Assembly (NCBI GenBank): GCA_021791875.1
Contig: JAJYVU010000014.1
Location: 1-63,698, forward strand
DNA: 63,698 bases
Direction of reading: 5' to 3'
Source of the DNA: Acidobacteriota bacterium
Lineage (GTDB): Bacteria; Acidobacteriota; Terriglobia; Terriglobales; Acidobacteriaceae
In this document: one piece after another, positions 1 to 7,583 of the stretch
Numbering within the stretch: the stretch's first letter is position 1
Layout of the letters: the number at the start of each line of letters is the position of its first letter
Program-made: the position numbers and the translations under genes
Notes under the pieces: model-generated
Seen by the model: the letters and a program-made list of their open reading frames with translations, nothing else
Told to the model about the DNA's origin: nothing
The model's database searches: none

Positions 1-2288
1 ATGGTGGTCGCGGCCTGCAGCGTGCCGGTCAGCGAGTAGTAGATGGAGCCGAGGGTGGTGATATCGTACATTCCGAAGCCGCCGCGAATGGCGGTGCGGT
101 CATTATTGAACGGACGGAAGGCGAAGCCGAAGCGGGGCATGAAGCGGAGGTGCGGCACGTTCTTGAGATAGTTGGGGAATCCGGCTGCAGTGTTATCGAG
201 TACGGGGGTACAAGGAGCACCATTTGCGGAGGGAGCGCCAGAGGTCTGGCCGACCGGGCAGGCGTTGAAGCTGGCGAGATAGCCCTGCGCGAGGGTGTTC
301 TCAGCACCATCAGGGAAGATAGCCTCACCGGACTTGGCCACCAGGGGGTCGAAATTGCCGATGTTGCCCGACGGATCATGGTATCCGGGTTCGAACTCGT
401 AACGCAGTCCGTAGTCGAGCGTCAGGCGCTGCGTAACATCCCACTGGTCCTGCGCAAAGAAGGCGTAGTGGTTGGAGATACCATTGTTATCCGACCGTAC
501 GACGTCGTACTCCGTACCCTGGGGCACACCGATGAGGAAGTCGCCAAATTCCTGACCGGTGAAATTCTTGCCGGTGTTGAAGTTGAAGGTGCCATAGTTA
601 TCGGCGCCGAAGAAGCCAAGCGGTGTGATGGCCTCGATGTGGAGGATGTCGAGACCTGCTTTGACGACATGATTGTTATGGGTCCAGGTAACGGTGTCGG
701 TGTACTCGATGGCGCGCGACTTGCTGGTGGACGCGATGCGGTCGGCATTCAATGAGCTGAGGTATTTGAAGTCCAGCTCAGAAATGCCATTGAAAAAGAG
801 GTTCTGAAGTCCTTGCAGGCCGGTGGATTGCGCAAAGGTCGGCCCATTGAAGGGGTTTGTGGTGCCGTCCGTATAAAAGTTGAAGCCAAAGCGGAACTCG
901 TTGAGCAGGTGCGGATTGAAGGTGTAGTTGCCGGCAACAACCAGGCCGCGATTTTGCTGAATGTGCTGGCCTTCCGGAACGAGCAGCGGCTCCGGCTGGT
1001 TGCTGGATATGTTCTTCCACGTGAAGCGGGCGAAGACGAGGGCGCGCTGTCCGAAGTACTGATCGCCACGAAGGTCGAACTGGTTGGAGTTGTAGGCGGT
1101 GTTCTGGTTGACGATGTAGTTGATTTCTCCAGGCGTGTACGAATTCGTGTTGCCGGTGTTGGGGTTCGGAAAGAACTGCAGAAACTTTTGAGAGACGGGG
1201 TTGATGGGTACGGTGTAATTCGGGTAGGTCTTTCCGGTGAACGGGTCGGTGAGGGGCTGAACACCGGCAACCTGCGAGAAGTTCCCTTGCTTCATTTGCG
1301 CTGTGGGCACGCTGTATTGTGCGCCGGTGGACTTGGGTAGACGGAAACCTTCGTAGTCGGCAAAGAAGAAGGTGCGGTTGTGACCGTTGTAGAGACGCGG
1401 AATCATGACCGGGCCTCCTCCTGAACCGCCAAAGTCATTGCCGACGACATGCGGTTTCTTGAGATCCCCGTAAGGGATGGCATTGAAGGCCGAATTCTGG
1501 AAGTACCAGAATGCCGAGCCGTGGAGATGGTTGGTCCCGCTTTTCGTGATGACCGTGACCTGGCCGGGCTGTCCGAATTCGGCATTGTCGAGTACGCCTT
1601 CGACACGCAGTTCGGCGATCGCTTCGCCGGATGGGAGTGCATTCTGGATCGGGTTATTTCCGGTCACGTTTTGCACCGTGATGCCGTCAACCGTGACATC
1701 CGACTGCGACGGCAAGCCGCCCTGCACGGAGAACTGCATTCCCGTTCCGGATGCAGAGCCGGTATCGGCCTGAACGCCGGGGAGGGTCTGGATAAGGTCG
1801 AGCGGGCTGGTACCGTTCTGGCTGGCGCGATAGTTTGCGGGGAGATTCTCAACGTCCACCGCGTTGTAGGTGGCTTCGATGGTGGGTGATTCGGTGGAGA
1901 TGGCACCCGTGGATTGAGCGTTGACTGTAACTTTCTGGTTTACATTTCCGAGTGCAAGGGTGACATTCGCGCGGAGTTGCTGACGGGCTGCGAGTGTAAG
2001 GTTCGCCAGCACTTCATTCTTAAAACCTGTTGCGCTGACGTCGACCCGGTAGTGGCCCTGGAGCAAGCTGAAGAACTGGTAATTGCCGGTTGCACTTGTC
2101 GTGGTGGTCTTGGCGGCACCTGTATCAGTATCTGTAACAATTACTGTTGCGTTTGGAATGACGGCGCCCGAAGGGTCTTTGACCGTACCGAGGATCGTGC
2201 CCTGGGTTGATTGCGCGAAGAGCAGGGATGGGGATAAGAACAGCAGCGCCACCCAGGTGGAAAGATGCTTTTTGGGATGAAAATTCAC
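1..2288 (-). CDS. TonB-dependent receptor, Oar-like (3' end outside window)
   Basis: Outer-membrane receptor for uptake of large substrates driven by TonB. Reading the minus strand from a GTG at 2288 gives one open frame to the window edge, about 762 codons. An AGGAGG ribosome-binding site at 2297-2302 lies 8 nt upstream and fixes this start. The protein begins with a signal peptide ending in FAQS. A carboxypeptidase-regulatory-like fold follows (GTVKDPSGAVIPNATV), then a plug region with VQADTGSASGTGMQFSVQGG and GFGGSGGGPV-type glycine motifs, then the beta-barrel with blocks such as TLDYGLRYEFEPG. This is the Oar arrangement that is expanded in Acidobacteria. The missing part is the last few hundred residues of the barrel. 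The substrate cannot be told from sequence; the neighbouring glycosidases suggest oligosaccharides, which is inference. Confidence 0.93.
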   Translation of the reverse strand, partial: MNFHPKKHLSTWVALLFLSPSLLFAQSTQGTILGTVKDPSGAVIPNATVIVTDTDTGAAKTTTTSATGNYQFFSLLQGHYRVDVSATGFKNEVLANLTLAARQQLRANVTLALGNVNQKVTVNAQSTGAISTESPTIEATYNAVDVENLPANYRASQNGTSPLDLIQTLPGVQADTGSASGTGMQFSVQGGLPSQSDVTVDGITVQNVTGNNPIQNALPSGEAIAELRVEGVLDNAEFGQPGQVTVITKSGTNHLHGSAFWYFQNSAFNAIPYGDLKKPHVVGNDFGGSGGGPVMIPRLYNGHNRTFFFADYEGFRLPKSTGAQYSVPTAQMKQGNFSQVAGVQPLTDPFTGKTYPNYTVPINPVSQKFLQFFPNPNTGNTNSYTPGEINYIVNQNTAYNSNQFDLRGDQYFGQRALVFARFTWKNISSNQPEPLLVPEGQHIQQNRGLVVAGNYTFNPHLLNEFRFGFNFYTDGTTNPFNGPTFAQSTGLQGLQNLFFNGISELDFKYLSSLNADRIASTSKSRAIEYTDTVTWTHNNHVVKAGLDILHIEAITPLGFFGADNYGTFNFNTGKNFTGQEFGDFLIGVPQGTEYDVVRSDNNGISNHYAFFAQDQWDVTQRLTLDYGLRYEFEPGYHDPSGNIGNFDPLVAKSGEAIFPDGAENTLAQGYLASFNACPVGQTSGAPSANGAPCTPVLDNTAAGFPNYLKNVPHLRFMPRFGFAFRPFNNDRTAIRGGFGMYDITTLGSIYYSLTGTLQAATT

Positions 2289-2296
2289 TTCAAACG

Positions 2297-2302
2297 CCTC
2301 CT
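2297..2302 (-). promoter_or_regulatory. Ribosome-binding site fixing a GTG start
   Basis: Perfect AGGAGG on the minus strand, 8 nt before the GTG at 2288. No in-frame ATG lies nearby, so this site decides the start of the partial TonB receptor. Confidence 0.8.
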
Positions 2303-2405
2303 TTGCGAACGCTAGCAATGAGGCGTAAATAAGATGTGAAGCAGAGTGCAGGATTCTATTTATTGTTGGTTAAAAGTAGATCGGTGTTGCAACATCGATG
2401 GACGG

Positions 2406-2427
2406 CAGCGCTGTTGAAGCAGCGCTG
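2406..2427. other. Hairpin directly after the phosphoesterase stop codon
   Basis: Two copies of the self-complementary octamer CAGCGCTG (2406-2413 and 2420-2427), separated by 6 nt, can form an 8-bp stem just past the stop of the minus-strand gene. There is no T run on either strand, so it is not a standard intrinsic terminator. It could protect a 3' end or pause transcription. Confidence 0.4.
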
Positions 2428-5133
2428 TCATCGGTGCGGCTTTGAATCATGGGTTGGGCTTACAGGGGGGTAAGGGTGCGATCTTCCGGAGTTGTCCACT
2501 TCCGGAGCGATAACGGCGGGATCGTCGGCGTCGAGCAGGGCGCGCGCCTCGGCTGCGGTTTTGGGTCTTGCAATCTTTGCCCTGGAGGGAATGAAGATGC
2601 GCGGATCGGAGGGCAGCGCAGTGTAGGGTGAGAAGTCGGGCGTGGTGGTAAACATGTCTCCGAATCCAGCTTCGAGGCGGTCCATGAGAGTGTCTGGCCC
2701 AAGGTGGAGAATGCGATAGATGGTCTGGAGGACACTGCCCATGCTGGTCTGGTCGTGGGAGATATAGCCGGGACGCACCCAGGGACTGATGACCAGCAGC
2801 ACGCTGCGATGCGCGTCGACATGATCAACGCCGCTCTGTGCATCGTCTTCGATGACCAAGATGGCAGAACTTTTCCAGATGCGGGTGTGCGAGATGAGTT
2901 GGACGATTTTGCCGAGAGCAAGGTCGTTGTCCGCGACATAGGAGGCCCGGTAAGGGTACCCGTCGGCCGGGCGCGGATCAGCGGTGTGATCGTTTGGCAG
3001 GCGAATGACGGTAAGAGCGGGCAGGATGCCGGAGGCAAGATGCTTGTCGAAGTTGCGTTTGAATTGGGCGAAGCGGTACTGGTCGGGGATGCCGAGATTG
3101 AATGTGGGATAGTTGCGGTCAGTGGATGTGAATACGGGTTCGGGCAGCGGCGAGTTGAGGAAGAGCCGCTGGCCTTGCGGAGCCGTGCCGCGAGCTTCGT
3201 CGCTACCTTCGAGTTCGAGCCCTTCGCCATAGTTGAGGATCCGCAAGTGCGCGTCGGCGACATGCTCCCACATGGAGCCATATTCGGGTTCATCCTCTGG
3301 CATGGGTGAATCGGCGCCGCCCCAGATCGCGCGGCGGCCAGGGGCTGTGCTGGTGACGTCGCCGGTTCGGCGGCTACTGTAGGCGGTGCTCCATGCAATG
3401 TTGAACCAAGGAGTGGGCGGCATACCGACGGCCCAGCGGTGCCCGTCGGCGGAGACTTCGCTATCAACGGAGAAGTGGTCGCTGGTGGCAAAACGTCTGG
3501 CGAGGGCATGAGCGTTGGGTGTTACGTGGAGATTGTGCAAAGAAGGGTTTTCTGAAGCCCAGCCATGCATTCCATAGCGCGCGAGTTGTGGATCGCCGTC
3601 GACTCCGGGCAGATCACCGAAGACCTCGTCGAAGGTGCGGTTTTCTCGAATGATGAGGAAGACATGATGGATGGGCGGGTTGGGCCATGGAACCGCGGTG
3701 CGGAGCGCGGCTTCGTTGTTTGCGATGACCTGCTTTGTGAGTTCGGGGAGGTGGCGCCGGACGGTCGCGAGAGGAATTGCGGTGAGGCCGCCGTGCTCAA
3801 GCTGGCCGATGTAGTAGTGGCGGCCATGGATGTAATTGGGGCCGGCACCTTTGCCTTTGTTGGTGAGCACGTAGAGGGTTTTGCCGTCCGGCGAGAAGCT
3901 GAGAGCAACGGGATACCAGTCGGTCGGGATGTGACCAAGAACGCGGCCAGTGGCGAGGTCAATCACAGCAATGGCGTCTATTCCTGATTCGGCAACATAG
4001 AGGCGGCCGTTGTGGAGGGCCATGCCGTAGGGGTCGATTCCACGGAGCGGACGACCTTTGCTGTCCTCAAATGACGGCCCGTGGAAGGGTGTGAGCGGAA
4101 TCTGGCGTTCGAGGCGGCGGCCGTCGGCAGAGATTTGCGCGACAGCGTCGTCATGCACGAGAGATACGAAGACGTGGTGCGCGTCGTCGGCGATGCCGGT
4201 AGGCGATGCGCCGCCGACAACTCCGCCGGCACTTTCCTGAATGCGGGCGCCGAGTCGGAGCTTGGCTTCGATTCGGGGGCAGCGAGGATTGGCGAGGCTG
4301 TAGGTCCAGAGAGAGCTGCCTTTGACGCTGTTTTCATCGCCGAGGGGTGGAACGATGTGGCCGTCGACGGTAGTGCCGAGGCGTGCTTGCCTGGAAGGGT
4401 AGCCGGTGGGCGGGAATTTCAGGCCGGTGCCGATGGGGTCGGCTTTGCTAACGCCGCTGATGAGCTTGTAGTTAAATAGACCGGAATTAGTTACATATAG
4501 ATATTTGCCGCTCGGGGAAAGAGCGATTTCGATGGGCTCCCTGCCGGTGGGGACGGACGCGATGACGCGGAGGGTGGCTGTGTTGATGGTAACGACGCGC
4601 CAGTTGCCCTGGTCGATGACGTAGAGCTCGCGGCCGTGGGGCGACAGGGCGAGAGATGCAGAGAAGCTTTGCTGATAGCCGCCGCCGTTGAGAGAAATGC
4701 TGGCGATGCGCTGCCAGTCGCTGGTGCGGTAGACGTCGACTTGGCCGGAGTCGCCGGTGGCGTCGTAGAGAAGGGAGCCATCGGGTGAGTACGCGACGCC
4801 GGTATGGACGCGAACGGAGGGGAGGCTTTTGCCACCCTTTGGGATGCGATGGATGCGCGGATGGGCCGAGGAAGGATTGTCGATGATGTTGAGTGCGTAG
4901 GGCCAGCCGATGGAGGGGGCGACGATCTGGCGTCCGCTGGGGCTCATGGTCATGGTGAATGGGAATGGGCCCAGGTATTCGGTGGTGCCGATGGGGGTAA
5001 GGAGGCGGCCATTGGGGAGGACAACGGGCGTGGCGCGGGTGGCGGCGAAAGAGGTGCAGGCGGTGAGGCAGGCGAGACTGCAGGCGTGAAGCATGAGGGC
5101 GCGGGCGATGTGGGAGAATGGACGGAATTTCAC
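2428..5133 (-). CDS. Secreted YncE-like beta-propeller / phosphoesterase-family protein
   Basis: About 901 residues. The N-terminal half carries repeated propeller blades with motifs such as SPDGKTLYVLTNKG, ALSPSGKYLYVTNSG and LYVAESGIDAIAVIDLATG, as in YVTN/YncE repeats. The C-terminal half is a phosphoesterase/alkaline-phosphatase-superfamily domain with the hallmark HVFLIIRENRTFDEVFGDL and the later metal-site stretch VIEDDAQSGVDHVDAHRS. The combination is frequent in Acidobacteria and probably hydrolyses a phosphate ester outside the cytoplasm; the substrate is unknown. The open frame runs upstream to 5328, but that would overlap the divergent channel gene and gives no leader. The GTG at 5133 (VKFRPFSHIARALMLHACSLACL) gives a signal-like segment, so I chose it; no strong ribosome-binding site is visible there, and the start is uncertain. 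Confidence 0.85.
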   Translation of the reverse strand: MKFRPFSHIARALMLHACSLACLTACTSFAATRATPVVLPNGRLLTPIGTTEYLGPFPFTMTMSPSGRQIVAPSIGWPYALNIIDNPSSAHPRIHRIPKGGKSLPSVRVHTGVAYSPDGSLLYDATGDSGQVDVYRTSDWQRIASISLNGGGYQQSFSASLALSPHGRELYVIDQGNWRVVTINTATLRVIASVPTGREPIEIALSPSGKYLYVTNSGLFNYKLISGVSKADPIGTGLKFPPTGYPSRQARLGTTVDGHIVPPLGDENSVKGSSLWTYSLANPRCPRIEAKLRLGARIQESAGGVVGGASPTGIADDAHHVFVSLVHDDAVAQISADGRRLERQIPLTPFHGPSFEDSKGRPLRGIDPYGMALHNGRLYVAESGIDAIAVIDLATGRVLGHIPTDWYPVALSFSPDGKTLYVLTNKGKGAGPNYIHGRHYYIGQLEHGGLTAIPLATVRRHLPELTKQVIANNEAALRTAVPWPNPPIHHVFLIIRENRTFDEVFGDLPGVDGDPQLARYGMHGWASENPSLHNLHVTPNAHALARRFATSDHFSVDSEVSADGHRWAVGMPPTPWFNIAWSTAYSSRRTGDVTSTAPGRRAIWGGADSPMPEDEPEYGSMWEHVADAHLRILNYGEGLELEGSDEARGTAPQGQRLFLNSPLPEPVFTSTDRNYPTFNLGIPDQYRFAQFKRNFDKHLASGILPALTVIRLPNDHTADPRPADGYPYRASYVADNDLALGKIVQLISHTRIWKSSAILVIEDDAQSGVDHVDAHRSVLLVISPWVRPGYISHDQTSMGSVLQTIYRILHLGPDTLMDRLEAGFGDMFTTTPDFSPYTALPSDPRIFIPSRAKIARPKTAAEARALLDADDPAVIAPEVDNSGRSHPYPPVSPTHDSKPHR

Positions 5134-5204
5134 GCACCCATGGTAGTGCAGGGATGTTGAGCCGGGATGAATGAGGGGATGAGGGATTGGCGAGAGAGAT
5201 TGGA

Positions 5205-5993
5205 ATGAAAGAGATGTGGAAGCCAGTGCTGGCGGAGTTTGTGGGGACGGCGCTGCTGGTGACGGTGGGGGTTTCCATTGTGATTCTGGATTTTGGGAAG
5301 GGCAGCCCGGTGGCGGCGTGGCTGCCATCGGCTGGTGCGAGACGGCTGCTGACGGGGTTTTTGTTTGGGTGCACGGGCGCGGCGATTGCGGTGTCGTGGG
5401 TGGGAAAGGTGAGTGGGGCTCATATCAATCCTGTGGTGAGTGGGGCCTTCTGGATGCTGGGCAAATTGCGGGGACGGCATGCGCTGGCCAACATGGTGGC
5501 GCAGTGCGCGGGCGGGCTGGCGGGCGCGCTGCCTTTGCTGGCGTGGGGCGCGATGGGGCGGTCGGTACAGTTTGGAGCGACGACGCCGGGGCCGGCGTTT
5601 GGCGACTGGATGGCCGTGGCCGGCGAGGTGGTGACAACGGTGGTCCTGATTATGGGGCTGCTGGTGTTTGTGGGGCACAAGCGGCTGCGCGGGTTTACAC
5701 CGGCGATTTTTCCTCCGATGTATGCGTTGATGGTGTTTCTGGAGGCGCCGGTGTCGGGGACGAGTACGAATCCGGCGCGCAGCCTGGGGCCGATGGTGAT
5801 GGCCGGGGTGTGGCAGGGATGGTGGGTGTACTGGGTGGGTCCGGTGCTGGGAATGGCGCTTGGCGTGGCCCTTTACAAGAGTGTGCTGTTTGAGAACTTC
5901 GACGTAGAGGTGGCGAAGGTGTACCACTTTGCGCATGATCCGGAGGGGTTGTTTGGTGTGGCCAAGGAGATGGCGGAGCCTGTAGAGGGGTGA
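5205..5993 (+). CDS. MIP family (aquaporin/glyceroporin-like) channel
   Basis: Membrane channel for water or small neutral solutes. The 262-residue protein has six hydrophobic spans and both half-helix signatures. The first reads SGAHINPVVS, so the canonical NPA is NPV. The second, TSTNPARSLGP, is canonical and keeps the selectivity-filter arginine. A cytoplasmic C-terminal tail of about 30 residues follows the last span. I use ATG 5205 (MKEMWKPVLAEFVG), which matches normal family starts; a TTG at 5187 is an in-frame alternative. It is divergent from the phosphoesterase gene with about 70 nt between the starts. Solute specificity cannot be deduced; the altered first motif is the odd feature. 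Confidence 0.85.
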   Translation: MKEMWKPVLAEFVGTALLVTVGVSIVILDFGKGSPVAAWLPSAGARRLLTGFLFGCTGAAIAVSWVGKVSGAHINPVVSGAFWMLGKLRGRHALANMVAQCAGGLAGALPLLAWGAMGRSVQFGATTPGPAFGDWMAVAGEVVTTVVLIMGLLVFVGHKRLRGFTPAIFPPMYALMVFLEAPVSGTSTNPARSLGPMVMAGVWQGWWVYWVGPVLGMALGVALYKSVLFENFDVEVAKVYHFAHDPEGLFGVAKEMAEPVEG

Positions 5994-6002
5994 GGCAAAA
6001 GA

Positions 6003-6030
6003 CATTCACCACAGAGAAAAGCCACGGAGG
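6003..6030. repeat. Degenerate CACAGAG-type dispersed repeat, copy 1
   Basis: Just after the channel stop lies a stretch with CACCACAGAG and AGAAAAGCCACGGAG. A related stretch with AGAAAAGCCACAGAG lies at about 24012-24052. Short periodic CACAGAG-like tracts of this kind are dispersed between genes in several phyla; the function is unknown. Confidence 0.35.
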
Positions 6031-6068
6031 GTCCTGGGGATAGGAGTTATGGGCGGACCCTCGGCTCT

Positions 6069-6226
6069 GTTCGCTCACTTTTGAGTGAGCGAACTCCGGT
6101 TGGAATGGCAATATCCTGGGGGCGAGCCGGGGCTGAGGACTGTTCGGAGGCGTTTTGCCTGGCGAAGCTTTGCCGAGAGGAGCACTTTCGGAGGCTATTC
6201 CCATCTTTCGCTGTGCGAAGGATGGG
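6069..6226. repeat. Two intergenic hairpins between convergent genes
   Basis: The region between the channel (+) and the GH43 gene (-) holds two strong palindromes. One is an 11-bp perfect stem, GTTCGCTCACT (6069-6079) with its complement at 6084-6094, around a 4-nt loop. The other is CCCATCTTTCGC (6200-6211) pairing with GCGAAGGATGGG (6215-6226) around a 3-nt loop, with one G-T pair. Neither has a T run. They resemble repetitive extragenic palindromes or transcript-end structures rather than coding DNA. Confidence 0.55.
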
Positions 6227-6260
6227 GTGCCATTCGATTATTTGTAACTAATTTGGTTTC

Positions 6261-7409
6261 TTAGTGGATTGTGGGGTCGCCGGAGGGGCGAAGCAGAGGC
6301 TGGTTGAGCGGGACGGGGCGGCCGAAGTTGGGCGTGCCGTCGGGGTTCCAGGTGAAGGGTTGTGCGCGTGGGGCGCGGTGGGAGCCGCAGCCTTCATCGG
6401 GAGCGGGGTTGGCGTGGTAGAGGATCCACCATTGTTTTCCGTCGGGCGATTGGAAGAAGGAATTGTGGCCGGTGGCGTAGGCAAGAGCGGAGGGATCCTG
6501 CCAGAAGACGGGGTGGTCGTACTTGTGCCAGGATTTGGGGTCGAGAGGATTGCTGTCGATCGAGGTGCGAAGCATACCGAGCTCGTAATAGTCGGTCCAG
6601 CAGCCGCTGGCGGAATAGATAAGGAAGACGGAGCCGTCGTGCTTGAGGATCTCCGGCCCCTCGTTGACGTTGACGTGAGGAGTGGCGAGGATGCGGTTGC
6701 GGGAGGGCAGATCGCCGACGCGCTCCCATGGGTATTTGGGGTAGGAGAGCAGGACACGCGGGCTGGAGACTGTCCAGGGATTGCTGAGCTGGGCGATGTA
6801 GATGTTCTGCTGGCCGTTTGTGGCGCCTGGCCAGCCGGACCAGATGAGATAGATGTGGCCGTGCTCCTGGAGGATGGTGGGGTCGATAGCCCAACGGTCT
6901 GTCGAGTCGGCGACTTTGCCCTTGAAGGTCCAGGAGCCAGAGAGTGGATCGGCGGAGCAATTCTGGATTACGTAAATGCGATGGTTACGATTCTGGCCGT
7001 TGTCGGCGGCGAAGTAGATATACCAGCATCCGCGGATGAAGTGAAGCTCAGGGGCCCAGATGTCGCGCGAGTAAGGGCCGGTGGCGGGCGGCGTCCAGAC
7101 GACCTTGTGCACAGCGGTGGCGAGCTCGGGGACGCTGCGGGTTTTCCATATTTCGAGGTTATGGCCGGTGGTGTTCATGTAGTAGTAGAAGCCGTCGCGG
7201 AAGGTGATCCATGGGTCGGCCCCGGTGGGCAGAAGTGGATTGACGAACATGGTGGCGGTGGGATGGCCGGGTGAGGGCACGACGGGCGCGGAGGGTTGGG
7301 CGAAGGCGTTGGTGAAGGTGCACAGCAGGGCGGCCAGCAAGGCAGCGACGGTCAACGGGCGGTTTGGACGAAGCGACGGGCCGGTTGAAAGTGACATGTG
7401 GTGAGACAT
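6261..7409 (-). CDS. Secreted GH43-type arabinanase / arabinofuranosidase / xylosidase
   Basis: Five-bladed beta-propeller glycosidase of 382 residues that should remove or cleave arabinose or xylose units in hemicellulose. The three acidic catalytic positions of GH43 are visible: Asp65 in TGADPW (base), Asp176 in WAIDPT (pKa modulator) and Glu250 in VNEGPEI (acid). IWAPELHFIRGCWYIYFAA and DIYLIWSGWPG-like blade motifs are typical. I start at ATG 7409 (MSHHMSLSTG) because AGGAGG at 7420-7425 lies 10 nt upstream; the longer frame to 7481 would contain that site. A signal sequence ends near NAFAQ. It lies next to a minus-strand CRTAC1 gene. The exact linkage specificity within GH43 is not resolvable here. 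Confidence 0.9.
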   Translation of the reverse strand: MSHHMSLSTGPSLRPNRPLTVAALLAALLCTFTNAFAQPSAPVVPSPGHPTATMFVNPLLPTGADPWITFRDGFYYYMNTTGHNLEIWKTRSVPELATAVHKVVWTPPATGPYSRDIWAPELHFIRGCWYIYFAADNGQNRNHRIYVIQNCSADPLSGSWTFKGKVADSTDRWAIDPTILQEHGHIYLIWSGWPGATNGQQNIYIAQLSNPWTVSSPRVLLSYPKYPWERVGDLPSRNRILATPHVNVNEGPEILKHDGSVFLIYSASGCWTDYYELGMLRTSIDSNPLDPKSWHKYDHPVFWQDPSALAYATGHNSFFQSPDGKQWWILYHANPAPDEGCGSHRAPRAQPFTWNPDGTPNFGRPVPLNQPLLRPSGDPTIH

Positions 7410-7583
7410 GACGCGGGAGCCTCCTGAAAAATCCATGGTGCTTGCGATGGAGCAGAGATGGATGTGTGGAATCGATTTCATCCCGCATCCCAGAGTAGCG
7501 GCATGCGATGGAGATTTCCAGTTGCGGATGCGCGGGCTGCCGGCGTGGTGGGCGGCAGCGGCGAAGGCTATGAGTCTCTACAT

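Noticed and set aside
422-755. Opposite-strand open frames within the first TonB receptor (for example 150-755 plus)
   Set aside because: They are antisense shadows of a GC-rich gene, with no ribosome-binding site or family signature.
2385-2394. TGTTGCAACA palindrome upstream of the first TonB receptor as a LacI operator
   Set aside because: It is only 10 bp and lacks the AANCGNTT core seen in the other LacI boxes here.
5134-5328. N-terminal extension of the phosphoesterase protein to 5328
   Set aside because: It is proline-rich without conserved motif, overlaps the divergent channel gene, and pushes the signal-like segment inside the protein.
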